From NCBI GenBank assembly GCA_003342895.1, contig PTFA01000055.1, positions 789,267-853,266 on the forward strand: a DNA stretch of 64,000 nt. Direction: 5' to 3'. Origin of the DNA: Casuarius casuarius. Taxonomy: Eukaryota; Chordata; Aves; Casuariiformes; Casuariidae. Under the pieces are notes generated by a model. The model saw only the letters and a program-made list of their open reading frames with translations, had not been told where the DNA came from and ran no database searches. The position numbers were made by a program, and so were the translations under genes. Shown here piece after piece: positions 36,597 to 50,842 of the stretch (positions within the stretch are counted from its first letter, which is position 1; the number at the start of each line of letters is the position of its first letter).

Positions 36597-39500
36597 GCTC
36601 TATAATCAGACTTCAAAGAAGTCCAGCAGATTTGCAAAGCATAATTTTACTCTACAAAAGCTTTGTTTTCCCTTTGCCATTATAGCACATTTTTGTATGC
36701 ATTTACTAATCTTATTTGTAGGGAAATTTCTACTAATTTGCTCTGTATAGAACTCAGATTTTCTAGTTTGTAGTATCTTAAATCCTGCCTTAAGCATTTA
36801 TTGAAAATGCATACCATGTTGGACTATCTCTTTGATACTAGGCAATTATAAGAAATAGTTCATACTCTGTAGTATTTTATAAAACTCATAATTGAGTATT
36901 CATCATTTTTCATTCCATGGATTAGTTCTCAAGCTGGCACTTCAACTTCTGACAGTTAGATTCATAGGACTCCTTAAGAGGGAACTTCCTTAAACTAATT
37001 AGTAATGAACTCATTTAGATTCTTTTGAAAGATTTTTCTGTATGCGCATACACCCACATACTCACCACCCCTATTGGGCTGTGTGCCCCATACAAGACAC
37101 AAAACAGAGTAGAGTTTTGGAATGTGTTATAAATAACCTCATGTTCAGATGACATAATTAATAGGAGTCCTGACAGGAAGGCAAAGAATTCAGGTTCACA
37201 GAAAACTTTTGTAATAATGAGGAAGAAGAAGGGGCAGAAAGCTAATGATATAGAAGAAAGTAGGAAAATGGGGGGTTTCAACTCCTTTTAACAGCAAAAT
37301 TATGCAATGAATAAAGTTTGTAAAATGTTACTTTTCCACATGCTTGATATTAATGGAAAATATTTATGTTAGCAGTGTTGAGAACAGGTCAGCTTTATGT
37401 AAAAGATTGCCCACTTAGTTCTGTCAAAACTGGTATCTATGAAGATTATCTGATACTAATGCTGAGAGTCAGAAAAATATTTCTAACCAGATATGTAGTA
37501 GAAAAGCCTTAAGAATATGTTTTATAAAGCAAATAAAACAAATAATGTTCTTATATTGTCTTTAGTACTCTACAACTTTTGACAACTGGAGGTTAATTAA
37601 AAAAAAAGTCCTGTGGGGTGGGTATACAGTATCATTCTCATTTTCAATGGCTGTGCCAGTAAATTATTTGGTCCAACGACACACAGCAGGTCAGTAACAG
37701 AATTGAATGTAGAACCATCTCACAATTACCTAAACAAACGAAAAAGGCAAAAAGCCAGTTTTACAGAGGAAGTAAAACAATTGGATTAAAACACGCCTTA
37801 CGGTTGATCACCTGTATCAAGTTGGTAGACATGAAAAAAGATAGGTGTTTTCTATATATGTAGTCTAACAACCAAGTTTTGTTATATTATTCATGCTTAA
37901 CAGCAATCCATTCTACTGTGATCTCAGTTGTCCACCACACTGATGGGGTACAATACTATTCAACAGAAATAGGACTGTCATAATTTGTCCTTGGATATTA
38001 AACAATATACTCAATATATTAAGTAGTACACACAAATGTATTCATGAAGTATTCCGTGTGTATGTCACAGAATGTGTCTCTGCCTACCTCTTCAAATTCC
38101 ATGTGATAACAAGTTGCTCTACTAACTTAAAGCTGATCGCATATATATTCGTTAAATGAGAATTCAAACTTTCTCCATGACATAGAAACATATAAACCCC
38201 AGATTTTTAACTTAAAGTAAAAAGTTGCATCTATAGATCCCGGAAAATCTCTGGATTGGATACTGTAATCAGTTGGGAAACTTGTAATAGCCAAGTAGCA
38301 AGCTATTTCCTCTCAATGTTTAGTCCTTGGTTGACCTCAGCATCTGAAGTGGTGCTAACAGCAATCTGTGATCTCACAGTTAGCCTTATTTTGCTTGAGT
38401 TTATCTGCATGATAAAGGTAATTCAGTTGCTTTAAAGGTCATTTGCATGTTTATAAATTATGACAGGAAATGTTGTGCCTTCTTTTGTTCTGTCGACACA
38501 CTATGGATTTGTTTTAGAGAATAAGAGTTGCTGTTTGTTTCTCAGTACAAATACTAAGGTACAGTAAAACTTAGAGTCTGCTGACTCATATTTCTGTGAA
38601 TTTTGTATAGGATATAGAGTTTAACATTATAACATATTTAAAAATAGATATATTCTTTTTTTTTTTTACAATAGTGTTATATTTTTTCTTGCCTACCTTT
38701 TATGTTGTTTTCCATAGGACAGACAATGAAAATGAAGACCTTTTTCATTTAAAAGCATTATCTTTGTAATTTGCCTGCTTTTGCCAAAGTCATTACCTTG
38801 GAAGGATGATCTTTATGCGGCTGACAGGATTCTTTGTAGGGATTTGTGGCATGGCAGTTACTGGACAGGAGCCTTAAATGGTAGGAGACGAACTCTCCCA
38901 ACTCCAGTAGCATCATCTCATCCTGCAGCCCAAGCCCACCTTTTCCCTCTCCTCTTCTGTCCTATTCAGAATTCTAAACAAGCCAGTTAAGCACTTTCTA
39001 GTTATTTTATTGACAGACGTTCAATAACAAACTGAAACTCTGTGCAGTCTTGGTCCTCACTTTTGCTTCTATTTCACTGAACCTAGGTTTAACCAGTCAG
39101 TAAGAAACACCTGTCCACTTGGTTAGCTTTTGCATAAAAGACAATTTTTGATATAGTATCTTTGGATGGACTATTGATCTCAAAGTAACAACAAGTAGTA
39201 TTAATAGAGAGACCATAGGCCTTACATCCGTGGGTCTATCAAGAGTATCTTCCTAAAGACAATGAAACTGGGGATTGCAGAGACACTACTTTAATAATTA
39301 AAGTATTATGCTATATGTAAATTCATTTCTACATCCACAGCTTATTCATCTGGCAATCCAAAGCCTGATACTTTCACATACAAATTTTTACTTTTTTTAC
39401 TTTAAGTGGTGGAGTTCCTGGCATGCAATGAGAATGGTTGAAAGAAATGAGGCCTATTCTGTTGTTTTCTTGTTCTTATGTATTTTTGTTTGTCCTCTTC

Positions 39501-41074
39501 AGTGTGTAGTACCTAGTTGCTTGTAATGGGTGGGAAAGATTTCTCCTCCTGACTTACACTTTACAGCACTATCGCAGATACCTTTTTTTGCAAAAGGTGC
39601 AAAGTAAGTGATAACTATGAAAGTTCTCAGATTAAGACAAGACATATGCTGACAGGAGTCAAGGGATTCTTTGTCAGGTAAATGTCTTGAACTTCTGCCT
39701 CTACTCTCAATCTCTTTCTCCTATTCTTTTACTTTTGCAGGCAGCAGCTGGTACCTTTCATTCTACAGCTGAGTTACCAACTATTTAATGATTTTGCAGT
39801 CTATCAATTGTGGGTGATTCCATCTGCCTGCTGATTTTTCCTAATATTCCAGACCTCTCAGGACTACCCTGTGACTATGGGACCATAAGAAATCTATCTG
39901 TCATCAGGTATAGAACTAACACACAAGTATATTTAAAAAATCTATAGATTTAAGGGTCAAATTCAATTCTAGTATAGGCAAGTATATTTACCACCAACTC
40001 TGCTGGGAACTTCATCTATTTCTGACAGGGTTGGGTACTACTATATTTTAATTATAGATATATTTGAAGATCTCTTAAACAGATCATTAAGTCAGGACTG
40101 GAAATGTCTCTCACTTATTTTCATGAAAATTGTAGTTACTTAAAACACAAAGGAAGAAAATTAGGATTTCAATTCCCACTGTTTAAAGACTCATGCTTAA
40201 ACACTTTTTTTAAAAACTCTTTCCTTTCTATTTCCTTTTTCAGGGTTCCTTCCTGTTTAAACACTTTCTTAGTTACATCAAGTAGCTTCATCAGGCGGTC
40301 TGGTTCTGTTCCTTTGCATAAGATAGCATGCTTCTGTCATTGTTATCTGGACTGTCACAGCGACTCCAGCTTGTGTTTGAATTAGCCCATATATCTCTGA
40401 TAGTAGCAACACTTATTGGAAACAGCATCTCGAAGCACAGAAGAGAGTTTCATGGCCAAAACTTATTTTTGTTTTCTGTTACATCTAATTGCACTTTTCT
40501 TGAAAAAATAAATTACAATTTTATTTACATAGCTACATGGATTTATCTTTCATATCAGAGGTCTAAAGAGCCCTGTTTTCGTGAGGGTTAAGGAAATACC
40601 CATTAACCAAATTTTTACCTGTAAAAAGGGGCTACGGTAATATAACATGTGGGTATCCAGAACCTTTGCAAGTTTATTTATTGCTGTATTGTTGTCAGTG
40701 AGAACAGTAGGTTCATGTTTAAGTGAGGCAGAGAATTCCCTCTGCTTTGAGAATGTGCTATGCTTCAGCATGAGAGAACAAGCAGGCTCATCCCTGCAAT
40801 AGCTCCTTCTCTCTGTGAGAGTTTAGCCTAGAACATGACATAGTAACTGAAAGAGGATGTATCATGTCTGTTTGGCCCATTATTCAGTTGGTGCCTTCTC
40901 CACCAAGAAGGAAATAGACTGGAAAGGCATCAGAAGTAGAAGGGAAAGTCAGGGTGCAGTTGCAGGAAGGTGAAAGAAAAGAAAGAGGGAAAGAATCTGG
41001 ACATGTAATGTGGGGAGAGATTAATTCAGACAATTTTATTTCTAACTTTTCAGTGATTGAAGATTTTTCCCCTC

Positions 41075-41097
41075 ATTATTATTATTATTTATTATTA
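41075..41097. repeat. (ATT)n microsatellite
   Basis: ATT repeats are interrupted once (ATTATTATTATTATTTATTATTA). It is a simple repeat, likely length-variable. Confidence 0.9.
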
Positions 41098-41470
41098 GCA
41101 TTACTTTGGTAGTGTGCGCAGACTGAAATATTGCTAGTGCTCTTGATTTACCAATGGCAAAGTGTTTCATGAGAGCTTCATGCAGAAAATCTTTACTATA
41201 AAAACACGTGGGCTCTTTTAATTATATCACATTTCTTCCCTGTGACAGTCACTTATATTTTGCATATTTGAAGGGAGGCTCAGTTAGAACAGATTCTGGT
41301 GTGATTGTGCTGACAAGGTGGTATAACGGATTAAACAGATTCACCTCCCAGATTTGGGGGGGTGGGAGATTCTTTTGGGGGAATTTTATATACATGACTT
41401 TCTACGTATTCTTAGAGACCACTATAAGCTTTTACATAGTCTGTGTATATGTGTCTGGATGTGCATACAC

Positions 41471-41532
41471 AAATATCTAAACAACTAAATATCCAAACAA
41501 CTAAAGAAATATCAAACAACTAAAGAAATATG
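41471..41532. repeat. About 3 copies of an AAACAACTAAAGAAATATC-like unit
   Basis: AAATATCTAAACAACTAAAT, then CCAAACAACTAAAGAAATAT and CAAACAACTAAAGAAATATG follow one another. The last two copies are nearly identical with a period of 19 bp, and the first is shorter. Tandem slippage is the simplest origin. Confidence 0.85.
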
Positions 41533-42746
41533 CTTATATTTATAGCTATGTGCACATACAAGTATACGTGCATTATCTATCTATCTATGCATTTTTTACT
41601 CATTATAACCGGTTGAAATTTAATTCTAAAAAAATAATGGCTTGTTGAAAGCCAGTGTAAAGTTAAGCAAGCAAACTATAGTCTAGAAAAAAGAAAGCAA
41701 GCAGAGTATCCATATCAGCCTTCTTCGGGGTCTGACTCCTATTTCTTCTTCTATTTTGTTTTGCTACAATAATATCAGACCCTCAGGAAACAACAATTCT
41801 ACTTAGCACAGTCCTTATTCAGAGAAATTCAATCTGTGCTTTAGCTTTGAATGCTGTAATAGGAACATTGGGATGAACTGTGGTCTTCTGTTCACCTTCT
41901 TTCAGTACTTTAGCATTTTAACCTTTCCTTTTCCAAAGCCATTTTCTCAAATGTATGAGGCAATTAATGAGAGCAGCTTTTTCCTGCACCCAACAATCAC
42001 GTGTTCCTCTTGCCCGTCTGTCCTTGCATAATTATCATAGTGCTGCTCATGCCAATATTTAGGACTGTGTCAGCACTTCCATTACAAACCCCAATTTTCA
42101 GGAGTTTATAATAAGGCTGGTGCGCTTGGAAATTGGCTGGATTAAAGAGAGCTGAAAATCACACTAGTCAGGGCACTGAATCCAAAATATGAGCAGTGAT
42201 TTGTTTTGGGCTAGGCTCCATATTTGGCAAGAAAGAGTGGCTGACGGCAAGTGCAAGTGAAATAAAAGAGATCCAAGTGTCTGATAGTACAGCTGAGCTT
42301 TGCATAATGTCAGAGAACAGTGCAAGAGCAGGTCCAGCTAAGTAAGAAAGGCTTTCATAAGGCAGCCAAATAATATTCCATTTTTTGGAAGGAGGCCAAT
42401 GTGGAGAAAGAAAAAAGAAGAAGGACCCACAGCACAGCTGAGTCTGTAGCTCTCTCAGGGCCAGCTCATTTATTCATGAAGAAATCCCTAACACAGAGCC
42501 ATGAATACCTATGTACAGTTCTGCAAAGGAGGACAAATTAGTAGGGTATTTGAAGAAAAATTAGTACATTTTCAAAAGTGACTGGTGATTCTGAGAGCTG
42601 AACCTCAGACAGTGGAATAAGCTTGATTTTGTGTTGTGGTGTCTGGAACTTTCTAAAATCTAAGCTCCTTTGCACAGCTAGCGCTTGTCACTCAAACAGC
42701 ACTTTGACTCTTAACAGTTGAAATCCAAATAACCCTAAGACACACT

Positions 42747-42765
42747 TTGTTATCCAGGATAACAA
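42747..42765. repeat. Perfect 9-bp-arm palindrome
   Basis: TTGTTATCC and GGATAACAA flank a single A. Symmetry of this kind fits a dimeric protein-binding site or chance. No supporting context is visible. Confidence 0.75.
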
Positions 42766-44000
42766 TGAGTGGGGCAATCTAAATAAAGAAAGATACAGGT
42801 AAGGCAAAATATATGCAAATTAGACTGTAAGAGCATAGCATATTTAGTATTTTTTACCTTCAGAGAAGGAAGTTATGACATATAATGAGGGCAGAGACAA
42901 AGGAAAAAAGATGGATCTATATTAAAGAAGAACTATCTACATGCTGAATAAAGTGCTCTTGGATAATCCAGAGTTGACTGCATAATAAACACAAATAAAA
43001 GAATTTCTAATCCCAAGTGTTTACAGAGATAGTTGTATGTATTTTCGTGGGTATAGATGGTCACAAGTTTGTCTTTGCACAGAGTAGTTAATATTGTGTC
43101 ACTTTTTGACTTCTTGGCAGGGCTGAGGACTGATTACACTCCAAAATACCTCTGAGTATATACTAGTATACCATCATTCTTTTTTTCTGTAGCAGTGACA
43201 TTGGTAGGAAATCTGAGAAACAAATACAGTTTCACACCCATACAAAGCAGATCTATGCATGTGAACCAGCTAACAGTGAATAAAATACAGCCTGAAGTTA
43301 CTATGTGTCAGCTGTTCCAATGGTGACTACTTATGTTCATTATTCTTATTTTTTTGCCTGACACTTGCTGCATGTACAAGCAAACAGTTACTGCGATCAT
43401 CTGGTATTGTGCAATTTCTCCATGAGTTTATACTGTCATTCATTTTCATGTAGCAGCATATAGATCATAGACCATGGTATTTTCTTGCATTTGAGCAACT
43501 GAATTTAAGTCCTGCTACAATGAATATTTACTTATACCAAACAAAACAGTTTTGCTCCATATTTTCAAATATAAATTAGGTTGATAATCGAGTTTTATTC
43601 ATTGTCTGGTGTAATAGAACTACCAAATGTAATAAATCCACCAAAACAGATTAATTTTTTTTAATCAGTGAAAATATCAGTAAGCGTTTAGAAGCCCCCT
43701 TCATAGAAGTTTCACAATAAAGTAACTCTGTGTTTATCCATAGAATTTTTCTTGCTGTGCAGTGATTCTGAGAGACCAAAGCCAGACTCTGTAAAGAGAA
43801 TGGATGAGAGGGTAATCCTTCCCAACTAGAGTAATTCCTGAAGGAAGAAATAAATGGACACATAATTCTGTATCAGTGCTGCATACACAGGAGTACCTCC
43901 GCATTCTTGCATTCTTCAGTAAGCTTGAAGTAGTGGCACCAAGATCACCCTCGATAAAAATGGGAACATGGGTGTAAAATACCTGTTACACTGTCTGACT

Positions 44001-47000
44001 AGAAATAGGTTGATCCTTTGGACAAAACTGGCTTAAGGCACAGGAAGCAGGCATTAGCTTATGCCTGAGGAGGCTGGTTTCAGCTTTTCTAGGTGAAACC
44101 TACACCTGAAAAGCCTAAAGCACCCACTGTTGTTGTCAAGGAAGTCTTCTCACCTGTCCAAATCCCATGTCCTCTCATTTGCCTAGAAGCCTGCTGCTTC
44201 TGGACCTAGAAACCTGCTGGACCTGTTCCCAGGATCTCCCATGCCCCTCTTAGCCCCCATTCTCCTTCAGTCCTGCCACCGCCATGGAAGGTACTTTTGC
44301 AGTCTAGAAGTCTCTTAGAGAACTTTGAATCGTTGAAGGTTCAGAAAGGGTTGAAAATGACTTAAATTCTGGTTACAAAATACAAGCAAATTTTGAGTTT
44401 GCTTCTGTATTCTGGAAAATATACTTCCTACTGAACACATTTATGATGGAATTAAACTACAATTCAAAAGAAGGAAATAAGCAAGTCCTGAAATGTTTTG
44501 TGTAATTAGGAGTCCATGGCAAAAAAGAATCACTGATGTTTTCTCCATCAGTTTTATCATGTCTTTACATAACTTTCATCTCATAATCATTATCAAAAGG
44601 CTACATTGTTCTCCTTATTTGAATATTTCCTTATTAATTGACTATTACTTCACAAAATCTCATGGAGATACACAAATCAGGAAGAGTTTGAATCTTACCT
44701 TCACCAAACCTTCCAAAGAGACATCCTTTAAGCCCAGAAGTAGCACATATCAATGAAAAGTAGGCCCAACAGTTATATTACCAGAAATAATCTAGTCTTT
44801 GAATCACTAATACCAAATGTGTTTTCTAAATTTCCCAAAGTCCTTGTTCTTCAGAATCATGTGCCAACATTTTAGTGGAATGCTTTGGAAGAAGTGGATT
44901 ACAGTCTTTGTCCTTTATTCACAAAACAAAACAAAACAAACAAAAAACCGTAACCTGTTGAAAGAAAGAATAGGAATGGCTATTTACTGATATAACCTGG
45001 TCTGACATCTGTTTATTGTCTACATTAATCGCTATTTCAGCATGTGAGTGCTTTCATAGCCATGGAGAAACAAGTTGTACTACTAGGACATAGCATTTCA
45101 TCCCAGAAATGTAAGCTTTCTTACAAGCGGTCTGTGGGGAGCAGGCAGGAACTTTGAAGTCCACACTGTGTCTGCAGCATGATGTCCCATTGCTTTAGGA
45201 TCGGGGAGCAGACAGCATTATGAAATGACAGGTTGGCTTTTGTTTTTCTCCTCTTGTAAACTGGCAAAACCAGTCCTTTCAGGGATGACCTTACCTTTCC
45301 CTCTAGGGAATTTCGGCTACAGTTCAGCTTCAGTTTTCCATCAGTCCCTTCCCTGGTTCCCCACCTGGGCTGGAGGAGGAGGAGGAGTGTTTTCTATGGA
45401 GCTTACCTGTGCAAAACTCCTTCTAACTCTCTATTTTGTAAAGCGAATGTGAGAGGGGAGACAGAAGAGGAAAAATGGGCACACTTGTTGCACTAGAAAT
45501 GAAACTGAAATGAAGATAACGTAGAAAAACAGTGGTGAGAAATAGAAATAGCTTTTTTCCCTTCCAAATCTGCATGGTATTAGAGAAGAGAATAGATTTT
45601 ACTATAAATCAGGTGACTTTGTCATGTTGCTATATATTTTAATCCATTACTGTATAGTTGATGGGGTCTAAAAGGTTCTTTATTAAACCACTGAATGGAA
45701 GAAATAGAACTGGAAGTGTCAATTTGCTATTCCAGTCTACGAGTGAATTGCAACTATGCCAAAGTATTGTGATTTATTTATTTATTTTTAATTGGGTTTT
45801 TTCCGCTCCCTTATTTAGAGGATATACACATGTTGAGTAACACTCTGTTTAACAAAACCACATGGCTAGGACCAGAACTTGAAAATGTAACCCCCCAAAA
45901 TTAACACAATTGAGAAGTCATTAACAAGAGACTAGAGTGTTTTACTGTCATATGTTAAAAATGAAAAGATACCCTCTCATGGAAATTATTATTGTGGCTA
46001 CAAATGATTATCTTTTCATTGCCTTGGCCATGAAAAGGTGCCACTTTACTGAAACAAAGCATCCAGGACTTTCCACAGTAACTTTATGTTTGCTGTGTCA
46101 TTTTAATTATTTTACAAAATGCTTTAGAATAACAACACTGTATCTAGGTAAACTGTTGTTACAGCAGCCAACAATTTTTCTGTTATGCAAATTAACAGAC
46201 TAATAAAGCACTAGATTTTGGGATGGATCTCTGGATATATCATAATGATATTTAGTGCTCCAAAGAGGAGTGGTTAAAATAGCCCCAGCTATTTTATCAT
46301 CTCTTTTTTGAACCATCTTGAAAGCCAGTTAATGCCTAATGACTTTTAAAGAGCTGTCCCAGAAATTAGCATTACTATTTTCCTGTGTGTTAGGCAAGCT
46401 GTTACACAGCCCAGAATATATTTGCTGATGCAGAATGAACATAGATTCACTCTGGTTCAAATCATTACTTTCCCATTTACACTGAGGAACAGCAGGAAGT
46501 CATCAGGTGTGGTTTTCAAGCGTATTTGCTATCTCCTTCCACTGTTTCAATGCCAAACTACAGACTTTGTGAAGAATCTTCCTCCTGATTTCTAACTGAG
46601 TTAATCTTTTTTTTTTTTTAATGTTATTGACTAAAAGATATCATTCTGTAAGAAAAACATTATGCCAAAAAGAAATCCTTTCTACATGTTCCATGAATTG
46701 AATAAGGAATGTTTCTCCATCTTCCACCTTTCCTTCTTTTTTCTTCAGGGACATTTTACATTGCTGGAGAGCATGTCTTGCTATCTGGAAACCTGAGAAC
46801 ATAGTTATAATCTGATGAGAGAAGGTGTGACACACACACTCATGCACAGATGCACATGTACGCATATTATTTTGTCATAATACTTCATTGGATGTGATCA
46901 GTTTCTCCAATTCTGAATTTAATGACCTTGCTTTCAGATTACTGGTGCCAAAATAAAGTCCTTAGTATTCTGTGATCTCTGATCATGTTTTGTTAAAAAT

Positions 47001-50000
47001 TCTAATCAACAAAAATCACAGAAATGCAGGTATCTCTCTAGAACTCCTTTGACTGAGGCTTACAGATAATCTTTATTGTTATTGTTGAACATCTGAACAG
47101 CTGAAATCCTATTACAAAGAGTAGTTCACATTATGAAATGACAAGCAGAAAAACTTACTACTTGTAGTCTGGATTCTTTACAGCCAGATGTGCCACCATG
47201 CATGCCCTGTGCCATGAGAAAATAGAGACTGCCCGTAAATAAGTGCACATACAAACCACACTGTGAACCATAATTTTCATTGCTTTTGTTTTCAGCGGAA
47301 GATTCTTTGTGCAGAAGTTTCATTCTGCTTACTTCAAACATGAGATTTTTTAAAGGCTATTTTGAACAGAAGAGAATGTTTTGAGTAAGATGAAACATTG
47401 GTTTATACTAGATATACATAAAAAGCCTTACATAAAACAGCAATTATCACTCATACTATTATTATGTGAGCCCCTCCCAAGAAAAAAATAGCAGTGATAC
47501 TCAAATAATTACATTAGTTTGTAATTTTTTTTTCCTGTGAGATTGGTTATGCTGCAGATTGGTTATTCTGATGTTGCTGCTCACACTGATGATAAAGGGT
47601 AGCTGAAGGCACTTCTACTTTGGACCAGGGAGTCCAGTATTCTTCCACATTCAGCAGCAAAGTGTCGGCCATGTTTGCTTGCTGGCTTCTAAATCAGCCA
47701 GAAAAACGGAGCCATTGTAAATTAAGTTATGAAAGTTTCTGGTAGGTCTACCCTGGAAAATTCAGTTTTAATAGCTACAGGTTACTGCCAAGAATCAGTA
47801 GCCTGCCTTCAGGGACTCACATTGAATGGAATCTCCAACGCTAAAGAGGGCTTTGGTTTGACAGGAAGAATATAGCTGCTCAAAAATAAATGATTGTTAT
47901 AGACCATTAGTGAAAATAACCTGATTTTATTTTACTAGCTGCTGTAAATATTTACTTTGACAACCCGCTTTATCGAACTATGAGGATACAGTTCTGTGTA
48001 TGATAAGACTGAAGGTCAATGCTTGTTTAATAAACTCCAAATAAAGAATTATGTGATACATTGTACACATTTCACATCCAGTGATGTATTAATGCATCCT
48101 TGCACTCTGTATAATCAGCTCAAATGACTTCCTTTAAGGAGACAGAGATTGTTTCACTTGCATCATTTTTTTAACAATTTAAATGCACTATTGGTCAAAT
48201 GCCAGCAATACAGCTAACATTTAAGGTGAATATTATATTAGATCTATTGAATTTTGTAATTTTCAATGTCTTAAAGATAAACGAGAGATAAACAACTTCA
48301 GCTTATATTGCAACATAGCTTTTAAATAATTACCTGTTGATACTACAGTGAAATCCAATGCCAGAATTGTCAAAGTCTCATACTTGGAATACTGATACAG
48401 CTTCAGTGTTCAGTCCAAGCACGCATTTCATTATGACTACTCTGTTGTATTTTTCTGCTTGCCTATTTATCCTGCATAATATCACTGAATGTAGACCATG
48501 TTACTAGAAAGTGCAAAATATATAAATATATAAATATAAATGAATTTATAAAAGCCACTGAAAAAAGCAGAATTGTAATAGAAAGGTTAAAGTTGGATAG
48601 GAAATAGGACCTCTGATTTGCCCAGTTAGTTATAGACAGGGATATAGGCTAGACACTATTTCTTTCACTGCAGAGTTATACTCTCAGTCTGCTTAATGTT
48701 ATTAGAATTTCAGCTGCTGTAAAAGCAGATGTGAAGGTATCAGAATGGCCACTTGGGCAGTCTACTCAGGCATATCCATTGGCTGATTCCAGATGTAAAG
48801 ATTAATATCTGTATGGCTCCCAAAACAGTACCTGAATTATGAAAATCTTGCTAGAACTATTTTATTGTACTCTGTTCCCAGATCCACGACTGTTCCTGCA
48901 TTTGCCCCTCCTGATTTAAAGAATTCTATTCATTTTTTCACTTATTGAAATCTTTCCTTTTTTCTTTTTTTGTAAAGAATTGTTCCAAATTATTGATCAT
49001 AAACATGACTGCGAGAAGCCAGCAAAGAAATGTCCTTGATTTACTGTGAATACATTGAGCTTTAATGGATAGGGAAAAACATGAACTCTTGGCAATTGTT
49101 CTTGGCATACATTTTCTTTTTATTTTAACAAAGTGAAGCCTATATTCTCTGTGTATTTGTATGAATCCAGTTACTCTCTGACATTAGCGGTAAACTACTA
49201 TCCTTCAGTTTACCTAGGCTTGCAGAAAGACTACTGGGAGAGAAGTAATTCAGAAAATTTTGAAATACTCAGGATTGTAACTTTACACTGTGTCCCTTTC
49301 CTAGAACACCCTTCCCTTTTCGGAAGAAATTTAAGTATGTTTACATTGCCTTCAGGAGGTGTTAATGTGGAAACATCTGAGCTAGCTGTAAAGTAGGCAG
49401 TTTAGATACTGACATTAAGTAGTAGCATGGAGCTCAGGGTAGGCTGACCACCTAAGAGTACTGGCTATGTTTGCAGGTTGGATGGCCCATAATGCCATAA
49501 TCTGTGTTGGGCTCAGTTCCCGAAAAAGATAGTTTGGCTGAACGTGTAGAGACCTGATTTGAAATGATGACGTTACCACACTTCCTGAGTGATTGCTCGT
49601 TTGTTTATTCACGCCACGGTTAAGCTTGCTGTGGTCTAATTTTTTAATTATCCAGTCTTCTCTCAATTATCAGTTCTCCAAAGACAGTCAGATTTTAAGG
49701 TGATGCCTTTTCAGAAAAAGCTCTTTGGGAGCACTAAAGCCACATGCATATACAGCTACCACTGCTCAACTTGTTAAGTAAGTGTTTACAAAGCTGCAGT
49801 AATTCAATCACTTTGTAGTATGTTTCCATACGCAACTCTACACAGTTTGCATTTGTAACTATCTACACATACCAAATACATCTTTTTCCACTGCCTCAGC
49901 ATTTTTATCACATCATGCTCATAGGCAGCCCCAATTTCCAATTACCTGTCTTTCCATAATGAAGATAAAATAAAAATCTCAGTTCCTTGAGAGCTTAAAT

Positions 50001-50230
50001 CTGCAGCTGCAGTCAATTATCAAATCTCCCACAGAATTCAGAGGGTTCAGAACCAATATCTAGAGATAGAGTAACTATCATGAACTCTTTCTTCTGATCT
50101 TATTCATCTCTAGGTGCTAGTGCAGATCTCAGGTAGCTAACTATCATTATAACTCTGTGGTCAAGAAAACTACACCAGTTCATGCCACTTAAGGACTGGC
50201 CAGCTGTATTTACTCTGTAGTCATCAGTAA
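44001..50230. other. Unassigned sequence with two GC-richer patches
   Basis: No gene is supported. Slightly GC-richer patches lie at about 44040-44295 and 45120-45450 against an AT-rich background, without CpG enrichment or a recognised repeat family. The first ends in a strong Kozak-like GCCACCGCCATGG (44275-44287), but the frame opens for only seven codons. An (AAAAC)n run lies at 44921-44947 and a T run at about 46608-46619. Confidence 0.6.
44921..44947. repeat. (AAAAC)n microsatellite
   Basis: Four to five ACAAA units (ACAAAACAAAACAAAACAAA and onward) form a simple repeat. It could be the remnant of a poly-A tail, but no element body is seen upstream. Confidence 0.85.
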
Positions 50231-50257
50231 TCTTGATACAATCATATTGTATCAAGA
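50231..50257. repeat. Perfect 12-bp-arm hairpin, 3-nt loop
   Basis: TCTTGATACAAT (50231-50242) and ATTGTATCAAGA (50246-50257) are exact reverse complements around CAT. Flanking bases do not pair. A cruciform or a short stem-loop in a transcript is possible. It is too short for a microRNA precursor. Confidence 0.9.
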
Positions 50258-50841
50258 ATAAAAATCTAATTCTCAAATTCTTGTAATTTCTAAAGTAATA
50301 GAAGGCCATAATAGAATATGAATCCATGTATTTGATGTCATTGCTAAAGTGTTCTGTTGATGTATCATTAATGAAAATTGTTTACAGTGTTAGCTGAGGA
50401 TGTTCATACTGAACACTAAATAAGAAAAAAAATGCATATATTTAGAAGTGGTACCCTCCTCTTGCTTCTAAGACAATTTTCTGGCATCCATACGGGGGGC
50501 AGGGGCAAGACAACTGAAAGACAGCAATAGCATTAGAGTTTCTTCAAAGATCAGTAGAAGCCTACTTCTCCCCTCCATCTTTCAAGAAATGGTGAGACAG
50601 AGTTCATTTCTCTATAGCTTGAAAAAAATGAACAAATATAACTTTTTTTGTAAGAAGTCTGAATCACTTAAAGCCAACTCGAGAGCTGTTCATGGGTTTA
50701 CAATGGAACAAGTACAGTAGATGCTGAATACTTTTGTGGTCCTACACGAAGGAAGGGCCTCTTCAGAGTCTATTCACCTCTGCCTCTGTAGCTGTTCTCT
50801 GGCCTTGAGGTCTCTAGAATCTATGTATACCTTTACCTTTT
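50258..50841. other. Unassigned sequence before the assembly gap
   Basis: No gene, RNA or mobile signature is recognised in this AT-rich stretch. Confidence 0.65.
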
Positions 50842-50842
50842 C

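Larger units (their letters stand above)
36062..44000. other. Unassigned AT-rich sequence, no gene supported
   Basis: About 7.9 kb with frames of at most 93 codons and no recognised motif. It holds a T run (36582-36596), possible conserved non-coding blocks near 38330-38520 and 41990-42200, an (ATT)n run (41075-41097), a 19-bp tandem repeat (41471-41532) and a 9-bp-arm palindrome (42747-42765). Confidence 0.65.

Noticed and set aside
41471..41532. Regular repeats as a CRISPR-like array
   Set aside because: The units are directly tandem without unique spacers, in vertebrate-type DNA.
46451..46470. GGTTCAAATC as a tRNA B box or SINE promoter
   Set aside because: No A box at the right distance and no cloverleaf can be formed.
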